From: Gemmatimonadaceae bacterium
GTDB lineage: Bacteria > Gemmatimonadota > Gemmatimonadetes > Gemmatimonadales > Gemmatimonadaceae
Direction of reading: 5' to 3'
DNA length: 44,394 nt
Assembly (NCBI GenBank): GCA_019752115.1
Contig: JAIEMN010000062.1
Coordinates: forward strand, 1 to 44,394
Positions 20,392 to 28,163 of the stretch are shown piece after piece (position 1 is the stretch's first letter; the number at the start of each line of letters is the position of its first letter). The notes under the pieces were generated by a model. The model ran no database searches. It was not told where the DNA came from and worked only from the letters and a program-made list of their open reading frames with translations. The position numbers and the translations under genes are program-made.

Positions 20392-20519
20392 CCCCAACCC
20401 GATAACCCAACCCGATAACCCAACCCGATAACCCCCAACCTGTTACCCCAAACCCCAAACTGATCAGTTGGGGGTTCGGGGTGGTACGGTTTGGGGTTCT
20501 TGGGATGGGTTTGGGGTAG
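20390..20519. repeat. AACCC-family compound palindrome with a perfect 13-bp tandem triplet
   Basis: The core AACTGATCAGTT (20458-20469) is flanked by a C-rich left arm and a G-rich right arm. The left arm opens with three exact, adjacent copies of CAACCCGATAACC (20395-20407, 20408-20420, 20421-20433), then CCCAACCTGTTACC. The right arm has no matching triplet, so the expansion is one-sided. It fills the space between the rpsF promoter and the SRAP ATG (8 bp away). Confidence 0.85.
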
Positions 20520-20527
20520 AATTCGGA

Positions 20528-21199
20528 ATGTGCGGCCGCTACGGCTTCGGTAACCCCGCCCGTCTGGGCACCCTCCCCCTTGGGGTCGAGCTCCCGGAGC
20601 TCGGCGCCCGCTACAACGTGGCACCCTCCCAGGCGGTCCCGTTCGTCCTTCAGGACCGAGAGGGGCGGCGGGCGGAGTTCGTCAGATGGGGGCTGGTCCC
20701 GTTCTGGGCCGATGACCCCTCGATCGGCAACCGGCTGGCCAATGCCCGATCCGACTCCGTGGCGGGCAAGCCCTCCTTCCGGAATGCCTTCAAGAGCCGC
20801 CGGGGGCTGATGCTGGCGGACCTGTTCTACGAGTGGCAGGTCCTGCCGGGGCAGAAGGTCAAGCAGCCCTGGTGTATCCGGCTGGCCGACGACGCGCCCT
20901 TCGCCATGGCGGCGCTCTGGGAGCGGTGGACACCCAAGGCCACCCCGGAGGTGGCGCCGCTCACGACCTGCTGCGTGATCACCACCGAGGCGAACGGCGT
21001 GATGACGCCCATTCACGATCGGATGCCGGTGATCCTGCACGAGGCCGACTACGACCAGTGGCTCGACCCGAAGACGCCACCGGCGGTAGCGCAGGCGCTG
21101 CTCCGGCCGTTCGACGGCGCGATGCGCGCGTTCGCGGTGAGCACGCTGGTGAACAAGCCGGGCAACGATGTGCCGCAGTGCCTCGAGCCGCTCGCGTAG
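20528..21199 (+). CDS. SRAP-family abasic-site protein (YedK/HMCES)
   Basis: 223 residues. Shields abasic sites in single-stranded DNA by forming a thiazolidine crosslink through Cys2, which is present once Met1 is removed (MCGRYG). Other active-site segments: RYNVAPSQ, the Asn in GNRLANARSD, Glu in FYEW and His in PIHDRMPVIL. I chose ATG at 20528 because Cys2 must be N-terminal; the frame extends upstream into the palindrome. The stop lies 3 bp from the convergent DUF3108 stop, with no terminator between. Confidence 0.95.
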   Translation: MCGRYGFGNPARLGTLPLGVELPELGARYNVAPSQAVPFVLQDREGRRAEFVRWGLVPFWADDPSIGNRLANARSDSVAGKPSFRNAFKSRRGLMLADLFYEWQVLPGQKVKQPWCIRLADDAPFAMAALWERWTPKATPEVAPLTTCCVITTEANGVMTPIHDRMPVILHEADYDQWLDPKTPPAVAQALLRPFDGAMRAFAVSTLVNKPGNDVPQCLEPLA

Positions 21200-21202
21200 G
21201 GC

Positions 21203-21997
21203 CTACTTCGTCCCCGCCGCGCTCTTGAGATAAAGGTTGAGGCTCCCGATCGAGAGCTTCGACTTCATCTGCACCATGATCCGACGCTCGTCATCGGTGA
21301 TCCACACCTCGGCCTTCCCGTTCTGCGAGAAGATGCCCTTGGTCTGGAAGGTGGGCTGCAGCACGACGGTCTTGAACGTACCGGCCGGGACGGTCACCGT
21401 CTCCCGACGGAGCACGCGGATGCGGACCGGATTGCCGTCCTTCTTGAAGTAGCGGTCGAACTCGTAGCTCTGGCCGACCTCGAGCGGAATGGTGCGCACG
21501 AAGTACAGGAACGACCCTTCGTCGAGTGGCTGCGCGACCGACGGTTCCTCACGCTTCTCGCCATCGCGGAGCATCTGCCGATCGGGGTAGATCTCGAAGC
21601 GACGCTTCCGCTCGTAGTTCCCCTCGTCGATGTCCTGATAGAAGCGCAACGAGGTGAGCGACACGACGTCGAACCACGACTCATTGAGGTCGTTCACGCG
21701 ATACAGCGCGAAGCCACCGGTGATGCGAAAGACCGTGTGCCACGTGGTCTTCCCGCGCAGCTCGGCGATCTCCTTCACCTCCATACTGCCGTTGCCGACC
21801 TTGATCGAGCCGAACTTGAGCTCGTAGTCGAGGCGCTCGCCCACCGTGAAGGGGACCTTGGCCGCGTCGGCGGGGAGTCGGCCCCCCTCGACCGGCTGGG
21901 GGCCGGCAAAGGCCTGCGCATGCAGCGACGCCCCCGAAATCGGAGGCATCAGCAGCAGGCCCGCGGCCAGCCGACGCAGCAGGAGGGGGAGGCGCAT
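21203..21997 (-). CDS. DUF3108 periplasmic protein
   Basis: 264 residues with a signal peptide (cleavage about 28, after ASLHAQ). The body matches the DUF3108 pattern: FTVGERLDYELKFG, VNDLNESWFDV and VPAGTFKTVVLQP, ending in DDERRIMVQMKSKL. Family members are predicted lipocalin-like beta-barrels of unknown function, often near envelope genes. It is preceded by ychF, 54 bp upstream in the same direction. Confidence 0.82.
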   Translation of the reverse strand: MRLPLLLRRLAAGLLLMPPISGASLHAQAFAGPQPVEGGRLPADAAKVPFTVGERLDYELKFGSIKVGNGSMEVKEIAELRGKTTWHTVFRITGGFALYRVNDLNESWFDVVSLTSLRFYQDIDEGNYERKRRFEIYPDRQMLRDGEKREEPSVAQPLDEGSFLYFVRTIPLEVGQSYEFDRYFKKDGNPVRIRVLRRETVTVPAGTFKTVVLQPTFQTKGIFSQNGKAEVWITDDERRIMVQMKSKLSIGSLNLYLKSAAGTK

Positions 21998-22050
21998 GCC
22001 AATCCTACCCAGGTGATGCGGAAAAGATCGTCACCCGGATCGGCGTCAGG

Positions 22051-23151
22051 TCAGACGTTGAACCGGAACAGGAGCACGTCGCCGTCCTGCACGACGTATT
22101 CCTTGCCTTCGGAGCGGACCACACCCTTTTCCTTCGCGCCCTTCCAGCCGGCGTGCGTCACGAAATCGCTGTAGGCCACCGTTTCGGCACGGATGAACCC
22201 CTTCTCGAAGTCGGTGTGAATCACACCGGCCGCCTTGGGCGCCGTGTCGCCACGGTGGATCGTCCAGGCCCGCACTTCCTGTTCACCGGCGGTGAAGTAG
22301 GTCTCGAGGCCGAGCAGGTGGTAGCCGGCGCGAATCAGGCGGTCGAGCCCGGCACTTTCAATGCCGAGCGACGCCAGAAACTCCTTGCGCTCATCGGGCG
22401 GGAGTTCGGCGAGCTCCGACTCGATCTTGGCCGAGAACGGCACCACTTCGGCGTGCTCGCCACCGGCGGCGACCGCCGCGCGCAAGGCCGTGAGGTACGC
22501 GCCCTCATCGCCCGACAGCTCGGCGTCGGTAACGTTCGCCGCATAGAGCACCGGCTTGGCGGTGAGCAGCTGCAGGCCGGCCAGCTTCTCGAGCTCGTCG
22601 GCCGAGAGCCCCGCCCGCCACAGCGGCTTCCCCTCGGAAAGCGTCGCGTTGGCCGCTTCAAGCGCCGGCAACTCGGCCAGCGCCTCCTTGTCATTCGCCT
22701 TGGCCGCGCGCCGCGCCTTGTCGAGCCGCTTTTCCACCTGCGCCAGATCGGAGAGCGCGAGTTCGAGCTCGATGATCTCCTTGTCGCGCGCCGGGTCGGG
22801 CTGCCCCATCACGTGCGTGACATCATCGTCGGCAAAGCAGCGAATGACGTGCACGATCGCGTCGGTCTCGCGGATGTTCTGCAGGAACTTGTTCCCGAGC
22901 CCTTCTCCCTGCGACGCGCCCTTCACGAGCCCCGCGATGTCCACGAACTGCACCACCGCTGGCACCGTGCGCTTCGGCTGCACGATCTCCGCCAGCTTGT
23001 CGAGGCGCGGATCGGGCACCTCCACCATGCCCACATTCGGCTCCACCGTGCAGAACGGATAATTCGCCGCCTCCGCCTTGGCCGCGGTGAGCGCATTGAA
23101 CAGCGTGGACTTGCCGACGTTGGGGAGGCCTACGATGCCGAGACGGAGCAT
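22051..23151 (-). CDS. ychF: Redox-regulated ATPase YchF (Obg-like ATPase)
   Basis: 366 residues, the usual length. P-loop GLPNVGKST (8-16), DIAGLVKGA switch segment, and a C-terminal TGS domain ending in YVVQDGDVLLFRFNV. YchF/OLA1 prefers ATP over GTP, binds ribosomes and affects translation under oxidative stress. The start is preceded on the minus strand by half of an AACCC-family palindrome (23166-23236). Confidence 0.97.
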   Translation of the reverse strand: MLRLGIVGLPNVGKSTLFNALTAAKAEAANYPFCTVEPNVGMVEVPDPRLDKLAEIVQPKRTVPAVVQFVDIAGLVKGASQGEGLGNKFLQNIRETDAIVHVIRCFADDDVTHVMGQPDPARDKEIIELELALSDLAQVEKRLDKARRAAKANDKEALAELPALEAANATLSEGKPLWRAGLSADELEKLAGLQLLTAKPVLYAANVTDAELSGDEGAYLTALRAAVAAGGEHAEVVPFSAKIESELAELPPDERKEFLASLGIESAGLDRLIRAGYHLLGLETYFTAGEQEVRAWTIHRGDTAPKAAGVIHTDFEKGFIRAETVAYSDFVTHAGWKGAKEKGVVRSEGKEYVVQDGDVLLFRFNV

Positions 23152-23165
23152 GCGGGTGCTGTATG

Positions 23166-23236
23166 GGGAACCCGGCTGATCGTGGACCGATCAGTGTGGG
23201 GTTTGGGGTTGTCGGGTTCGGGGTTGCCGGGTGAAC
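23166..23236. repeat. AACCC-family palindrome, truncated left arm
   Basis: CTGATCG (23176-23182) pairs with CGATCAG (23188-23194). A G-rich right arm follows with repeated GGGGTT units, and the left arm is reduced to GGGGAACCCGG. It lies between the divergent ychF and four-helix-bundle genes, upstream of both. Confidence 0.65.
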
Positions 23237-23323
23237 GGCGGCGCGCCCGGGTATTCGGCGAAATGTAGTGGATCTCGTTCGAATGATGACACTGGAGACC
23301 CGGGACGAGCCTACCGTGTGGGC

Positions 23324-23704
23324 ATGCAAGACTTCAGAAAGCTCCGGGTGTGGGAGGCGGCGCAGCAGCTGGCGGCGGAGGTGAACCAGGTGGCCAGCCA
23401 GCTGCGTGACGTCGGCGGGCTGCGCGCCCAGCTCCGGCGGTCGTCCGAATCCATTGCGTCCAATATTGCCGAGGGAGCGAGACGCCAGTCGCCCGCCGAC
23501 TTTGCACACTTTCTGCAAACAGCCATCGCCAGTGCGAGCGAGTGCGAAAGCCAGTTGGATTTGCTCCGTCGCCTGAGAAAGGCACAAGAGCCTACCATCG
23601 CCAAACTGCTGGAGGATGTGGTACGCCTGCGGCGACAGATCATCGCGCTCAGAAAGCGAGTACTCGCCCCCATCCAAACCCAACCCAGAAACCCCGAACC
23701 CTAA
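23324..23704 (+). CDS. Four-helix-bundle protein (23S rRNA intervening-sequence / S23 family)
   Basis: 126 residues from ATG at 23324. Family features: MQDFRKLRVWEAAQQLA at the start, LRAQLRRSSESIASNIAEGA and the SASECESQLDLLRR helix. The family (TIGR02436, PF05635) includes ORFs found inside 23S rRNA intervening sequences and relatives of the Avd accessory protein of diversity-generating retroelements; its biochemical role is unknown. The last 10 codons and the stop are supplied by the downstream palindrome, so the C-terminus is repeat-derived. No 23S rRNA gene is nearby. AACCC-family palindromes lie on both sides. Confidence 0.9.
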   Translation: MQDFRKLRVWEAAQQLAAEVNQVASQLRDVGGLRAQLRRSSESIASNIAEGARRQSPADFAHFLQTAIASASECESQLDLLRRLRKAQEPTIAKLLEDVVRLRRQIIALRKRVLAPIQTQPRNPEP

Positions 23705-23765
23705 AACGCCAAACCCCAAACTGATCAGTTTGGGGTTTGGGGTCTTAAGGTTCGGGGTTGATGGG
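23684..23765. repeat. AACCC-family compound palindrome between convergent genes
   Basis: The core AACTGATCAGTT (23719-23730) is flanked by long arms: CCAAACCCC on the left pairs with GGGGTTTGG on the right, and pairing continues imperfectly. The four-helix-bundle stop (23702-23704) is inside the left arm, and the M28 peptidase stop begins right after the right arm. It shares CCAAACCCC plus the core with the 20390 copy. It may end transcripts from both sides. Confidence 0.8.
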
Positions 23766-25505
23766 TTACTGCTTGCAGCTTCCCTTCGGGTCCATCTTCG
23801 CCCCGTCCACCTTCGGTCGCGTCGCCGAGTTGCCGAGCGTCAGCGCAATGTCCGCCACCAGCTTCGTCACCTTCGTCATGTGCTGGTAATCGATGTACTG
23901 CGGCTCGTCGGTCAGCTGGTGGTAGGCCGAGTGGCCGCCCGTGGTGAAGAAGGTCACCGGGATGTTGTAGCGCGCGTACTCGTAGTGGTCGGAGCGGCAG
24001 TAGATGTTCATCGGATGGCCGTTCGCGTCCATGCCGTAGTCGAACGTCAGGTTGTGCCCCTTCTCCTTGTTCACCTTCTCCACCAGATCACCGAGTTCGG
24101 TGGAGAGGCGGCGCGAGCCGACGAGCTGCACGTAGTTCGGGCCGCCGCGGAGCGGGGCGCCGTCCTTGCTCTTGCCGGTTTCGTCGGTCGCGGCGCCGCG
24201 GCCGACCATGTCCATGTTGAGCTGCGCGATGATCGAGTCGCGCGGCACCGTCGGATGATCGGTGAAGTACGCCGAGCCCCAGAGCCCTTTTTCTTCGCCG
24301 ACGTGCCACACGAAGAGGATCGAGCGCTTGGGCTTCGTACCGAGCGACGACAGGTACTCGGCGATTTCCTGCACCGCGACCGAGCCCGAGCCGTCATCGT
24401 CGGCACCGTTGAAGATCGAGTCACGGCGCGGCGCCTTCGTCTTGCGGATCGTGGCGAGCTCCTGATTGATCTGCGCCCACTGCTCGGCGGTGGGCATCTT
24501 CCCCTGATCTTCGGCACCACCCGGGCGGGCGATGCGATTGAGGACCAGCATCGAGTCGTGATCGGCGGCGCGGCGGGCCATGCCGACGTGATCGCTGTGG
24601 GCGCCGATCGCGACGTAGCTGTTGCGGAGCGCCGGATCACTACCCGGGAGAATCGCCACGACATTGCGCGCCTGGAACGGCGACGGCGTGACCGCGACCT
24701 TGGCATCGACCGTGAGTGCATTGCCGCTCATGCCCACGGTGAGTTCGTTCACCGGCTTGCCGAAGAGCTTCGGGCTCGCGGCAGCCAGCGCGAAGACGCG
24801 CGACTCATCGGGGCTCGCCGCATCGTCGACAAATGCGCCGCTGCCCATGATGAACCCGAAGATGCCGACGGCCTGCGGCGGGATGATGACCACCATCCCC
24901 TTGGCGCCGGCGGGCAGGAGATTCTTCCCCTCGAGCGCCAACTCCACGCCCGCCTGCGACAGCGGCATCGTGTACGCCACCACCTTGCCCGCGGCCTGAT
25001 CGGCCGGGAGCGCATTCTTGCCGAGCTCACCGCCGAAGATCACCGGCGCGCTGCTCCAGGCGATGTTCTTGGCGCCGCTGAAGCCCCACTCGGTGCGCAG
25101 CTTGAGCGATTCGGTGCCCACGAGGAACGTGGAGGTCGAATCGATGCGCTTGTTCTTGAGCGGCAGCACCTGGAAGTACGTGCCGTTCTCACCGGCCGGC
25201 TTGAGGCCGAGGCGCTCGACTTCGCGCGCGAGCATCGCGGTGGCCTTGTAGCTGCCCTCGGTGCCGGCATCGCGCCCCATGAGCGAATCGTCGGCGAAGG
25301 CGTAGAGCCGCGACATCAGGTCGCCGGCCGAAATCGCCCCGCTCGTGGGCTTGGGCGTGTACTTGAGCGGCAGCGAACCGGGCGCGGGTACCTCCGCGGC
25401 GCTCTTGCTGCCGGCGGCGGTACCGGACGCGCACGCCGCCAGCACGGCCGGGAGCGCGAGGAGCAGGGCGCGATCGGTCGCGCGTCGAACACAGAGGCGA
25501 AGCAT
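23766..25505 (-). CDS. M28-family zinc aminopeptidase, lipoprotein
   Basis: 579 residues. Lipoprotein signal with lipobox LAAC (Cys about 25). A PA-like insert (about 165-290) is followed by the M28 catalytic domain. Metal and catalytic residues are visible: GAHSDHVG, NGADDDGSGS, HVGEEKGLWGS, MDMVGRG and TTGGHSAYH. It should release N-terminal amino acids from peptides at the cell surface or in the periplasm. It follows the BNR lipoprotein gene by 40 bp in the pth run. Confidence 0.93.
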   Translation of the reverse strand: MLRLCVRRATDRALLLALPAVLAACASGTAAGSKSAAEVPAPGSLPLKYTPKPTSGAISAGDLMSRLYAFADDSLMGRDAGTEGSYKATAMLAREVERLGLKPAGENGTYFQVLPLKNKRIDSTSTFLVGTESLKLRTEWGFSGAKNIAWSSAPVIFGGELGKNALPADQAAGKVVAYTMPLSQAGVELALEGKNLLPAGAKGMVVIIPPQAVGIFGFIMGSGAFVDDAASPDESRVFALAAASPKLFGKPVNELTVGMSGNALTVDAKVAVTPSPFQARNVVAILPGSDPALRNSYVAIGAHSDHVGMARRAADHDSMLVLNRIARPGGAEDQGKMPTAEQWAQINQELATIRKTKAPRRDSIFNGADDDGSGSVAVQEIAEYLSSLGTKPKRSILFVWHVGEEKGLWGSAYFTDHPTVPRDSIIAQLNMDMVGRGAATDETGKSKDGAPLRGGPNYVQLVGSRRLSTELGDLVEKVNKEKGHNLTFDYGMDANGHPMNIYCRSDHYEYARYNIPVTFFTTGGHSAYHQLTDEPQYIDYQHMTKVTKLVADIALTLGNSATRPKVDGAKMDPKGSCKQ

Positions 25506-25545
25506 GGCAGTCTGGTGCAGGTGAAAAACGCGAATCAGCAGAATG

Positions 25546-26787
25546 TCAGTACAGCGTCAGCCGCCCGACGTGCACGGCGAGCGACGGGGTCGTCGTGGTC
25601 CAGGTGGCGTACAGCGTGTCCGCCACGCGGGCGAGTCGCGGAAAGCCACTCGGCCTGGCTCCCGACGTTTGCGCGAGCACGTGGGTTTCACGGGCGGTGA
25701 GTTGGGTGCCCTCGGGGCGAATGCGACGCGCCAGGACCTCGGCGACCTGATTGGTGCGCTGCTCGAGCCACGCGATCACCGGATGCCCCTTGGCGTCGAG
25801 CACGAGCGACACGCGCCCCAGTGGTGTGCCTTCATCGACACGCAGCGGCGCCCCAAAGGTTGCCCCGCCATCGGTGGAGCGCGCGATGTGCACGCGATTG
25901 GTATCCCGGGCACCGGTGAACCACGCCACGTACACCGTGTCGCCCACGGCCGCGACCTGCGGCCCGTTCACCGGACAGCCGGGGTAGTGCCAGCCATCCT
26001 CGTGAACCTTGGTCGACGGCGTCCAGCCGTTCGCCGTTTCGCGCACGATGGCAATGTCGCGGATCTCCTCGGCGCTCCGGTCGCGATACACGATCACGCG
26101 CCCACTCGTGGCCGCCGCCGTCCCCGTCTGGCAGCAGTCGCAGCTGCGCGCGTCGAGCAGCGCTTCACGCTCGATCGCCCCGGACGCCGTGAGGCGTGCG
26201 GTGCGGATCGTCATCTCCTTCGCGGAGTCGGGCATGGCGCTCTTGCGCCCATCCAGCCACACGAGCCCGAGCCCATCGGCGCCGTCGGCCCAGAGGGAGA
26301 CGAATCCGTGCTCGGCGGCGAGACCATCCGTGTGCGGCACGACAGGGGCGCTCCACGTGCGCCCCGCATCGGCTGAACGGACCACGCGCACGCCGTAGGC
26401 ATACTTGCCCTCGCCATCGCGTTCGAGCCAGTGCGCCGCGAGGTCGCCGTTGGCGAGCGCGGTGATGGCGGGGAAGTCGGCCCAGTTCACGAAGAACGGC
26501 CGCGCGGCCGCGATCGTGCGCGTGGAATCCCACGTCGTGCCGTTCCACGCCGCCAGCTGAATGGCGACCGTCGAGTCGGGGCGACGCTGTGTCCACGACA
26601 GCAGGAGCTCGCGATCGCCGCGCACGGTGACGAAGGGTGTACTGCTGCCCGCCTGCGCGGGGACGGGGAGCTCCGTGAGCGGTCCCATCGACGTGGCCCC
26701 GGTGGCATCGCGTCCGGTCGCACAGGCCGACAGGAGGACCATCGGCGCCAGCAGGTAGGTCATTCGCGATCGCAGCAGCATCGTCAT
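25546..26787 (-). CDS. BNR-repeat (sialidase-fold) lipoprotein
   Basis: 413 residues from ATG at 26787, which overlaps the pth TGA as ATGA; an upstream in-frame start is therefore rejected. The lipobox LSAC (Cys about 22) follows a short hydrophobic stretch. Two Asp-box motifs, SADAGRTW and STDGGATF, mark a six-bladed beta-propeller of the sialidase superfamily. The catalytic Arg triad and Tyr of true sialidases cannot be identified, so enzyme activity is doubtful. A CDCC cluster in the middle is unusual for an exported protein and might bind metal or form disulphides. Confidence 0.78.
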   Translation of the reverse strand: MTMLLRSRMTYLLAPMVLLSACATGRDATGATSMGPLTELPVPAQAGSSTPFVTVRGDRELLLSWTQRRPDSTVAIQLAAWNGTTWDSTRTIAAARPFFVNWADFPAITALANGDLAAHWLERDGEGKYAYGVRVVRSADAGRTWSAPVVPHTDGLAAEHGFVSLWADGADGLGLVWLDGRKSAMPDSAKEMTIRTARLTASGAIEREALLDARSCDCCQTGTAAATSGRVIVYRDRSAEEIRDIAIVRETANGWTPSTKVHEDGWHYPGCPVNGPQVAAVGDTVYVAWFTGARDTNRVHIARSTDGGATFGAPLRVDEGTPLGRVSLVLDAKGHPVIAWLEQRTNQVAEVLARRIRPEGTQLTARETHVLAQTSGARPSGFPRLARVADTLYATWTTTTPSLAVHVGRLTLY

Positions 26788-27356
26788 CGCCCCATGGAGC
26801 TTACGGCTTTCTCGGTGCCTTCGGCGATCCACAGTTCCACCGCCGAGGTCATGCGGTCGTACAGTGCTTCGACCAGCTCCCGCTCATCGCGCGGCATGGC
26901 GTGCAACACGAAATCGGCGAGGTCGCCGATCTGTCGCCGTTCATCCACCGGGCGAATGCCAATGCGCAACCGCGGATACTGCGGGCTCTTGAGGTGCGCT
27001 TCGATGCTCTTGAGGCCGTTGTGGCCGCCCGGACTGCCGTGCGGCTTGAAACGATACTCACCGCAGGGCACCGCCACTTCGTCAACGAGGACGAGCAGAT
27101 CCTGGGCCGCAGTCCACCCCTCACGCTTGAGGTAGGGGCGCAGCACCTGACCGCTCAGGTTCATGTACGTCTGCGGCTTGACCAGCTTGACCTTTTTCGT
27201 GCCGACGAGGCCGGTCGCGGTGATCGCGTCGCCGTCTTTCTTCCAGCCGTCAAAATGCCAGCGGCGGTGCAGGTGATCGAGCAGCCACCAGCCGACGTTG
27301 TGCCGCGTCTGTTCGTACTCGCGACCGGGGTTGCCGAGTCCAACAATGACTTTCAT
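26784..27356 (-). CDS. pth: Peptidyl-tRNA hydrolase
   Basis: 190 residues from ATG at 27356; 17 upstream codons are excluded. Recycles tRNA from peptidyl-tRNA dropped off the ribosome. MKVIVGLGNPG starts the protein, the catalytic His19 is in TRHNVGWW, and PQTYMNLSG and GGHNGLKSIE hold other active-site residues. It follows rplY in the standard prs-rplY-pth order. Confidence 0.97.
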   Translation of the reverse strand: MKVIVGLGNPGREYEQTRHNVGWWLLDHLHRRWHFDGWKKDGDAITATGLVGTKKVKLVKPQTYMNLSGQVLRPYLKREGWTAAQDLLVLVDEVAVPCGEYRFKPHGSPGGHNGLKSIEAHLKSPQYPRLRIGIRPVDERRQIGDLADFVLHAMPRDERELVEALYDRMTSAVELWIAEGTEKAVSSMGR

Positions 27357-27371
27357 ACGGAGAGGAAGACG

Positions 27372-27431
27372 CGCGGGGCGCGGAATGCGCCAGCGTGGCG
27401 TAACCATGCTGAACGAACTCCGCGCCCCGCG
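27372..27431. repeat. Compound hairpin between rplY and pth
   Basis: A 13-bp perfect stem (CGCGGGGCGCGGA / TCCGCGCCCCGCG), 27372-27384 with 27419-27431. It encloses a second short stem, TGCGCC/TGGCGT, imperfect. It occupies most of the 93 bp between rplY and pth. Without a U-tract it may be a processing or attenuation structure. Confidence 0.6.
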
Positions 27432-27449
27432 AGTGACCGCCAGTGACGA

Positions 27450-28085
27450 TTACTTGTCGTCTTCCGGCTTCGGCTTGCGGATGAGCTCCGGCTCCGCGGC
27501 CCCGCCCTCGGCGGGCGCATCGGCGTGCACCTTCGGCGCCGCGCAGACGCATACCGTCCCTTCGGCGTCGTCCTTGATCGTGATGCCGGCCGGCACCTTG
27601 ATGTCGGAGACGTGCAGCGACTTGCCCAGCTTGAGGCTGGAGACGTCGACGTCGATGTGGTTCGGGATGTTCGACGGATCGACTTCGATGGTGAGCTCGT
27701 GCATGATCTGGTCGAGCAGGCCGCCTTCGAGGCGCACGCCTTCCGGCGTGCCGATGTACACGATCGGGCACTTCACCGTCACCGTCTCACCGGCCACCAG
27801 CTCCTGGAAGTCGATGTGGAGCACGTGGCGCTTGAACGGGTGGCGCTGGATTTCGCGAATGAGCGTACGCGCCGTCTTGCCGTCGATCGCGAGCTCGATC
27901 ACGGTGCTGGACGTCGCGATGCCCTTGAGCAGCTTTTCCGTCTCGCGCGCGTTCACGGTGAGCGACTGCGGCTCACGGCCATGGCCGTAGATGACGCACG
28001 GAATGTTGCCGGCCTGGCGGATCTTGCGCGCGGCGCCCTTGCCGGTCTCGGCACGGGACGACGCAGTGAGCGTGGCGGAAGCCAT
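27450..28085 (-). CDS. rplY: 50S ribosomal protein bL25, CTC (long) form
   Basis: 211 residues, the two-domain general stress protein Ctc form. The N-terminal 5S rRNA-binding barrel covers about 1-95 (ASSRAETGKGAARKIRQAGN, then YGHGREPQSLTVNA), and the C-terminal TL5 domain covers 96-185 (VYIGTPEGVRLEGG). The acidic, Lys-rich tail ends in KPEPEDDK-like sequence. GAGG precedes the ATG. It is 78 bp after prs. Confidence 0.97.
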   Translation of the reverse strand: MASATLTASSRAETGKGAARKIRQAGNIPCVIYGHGREPQSLTVNARETEKLLKGIATSSTVIELAIDGKTARTLIREIQRHPFKRHVLHIDFQELVAGETVTVKCPIVYIGTPEGVRLEGGLLDQIMHELTIEVDPSNIPNHIDVDVSSLKLGKSLHVSDIKVPAGITIKDDAEGTVCVCAAPKVHADAPAEGGAAEPELIRKPKPEDDK

Positions 28086-28163
28086 GAAAACCTCGGTATT
28101 GAATGGTGGTTCGGGAGTAACCGGAAATGGTCGTCCCGGCCGGTCGTGCAGGTCCTGCGGGTC

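Noticed and set aside
20395-20433. CRISPR-like or telomere-like array (CAACCCGATAACC repeated)
   Set aside because: Copies are directly adjacent without spacers, number only three, and belong to a palindrome arm; there are no cas genes or chromosome end.
23616-25700. 694-residue plus-strand ORF opposite the M28 peptidase
   Set aside because: The opposite frame has all M28 metal ligands; this one is a GC shadow.
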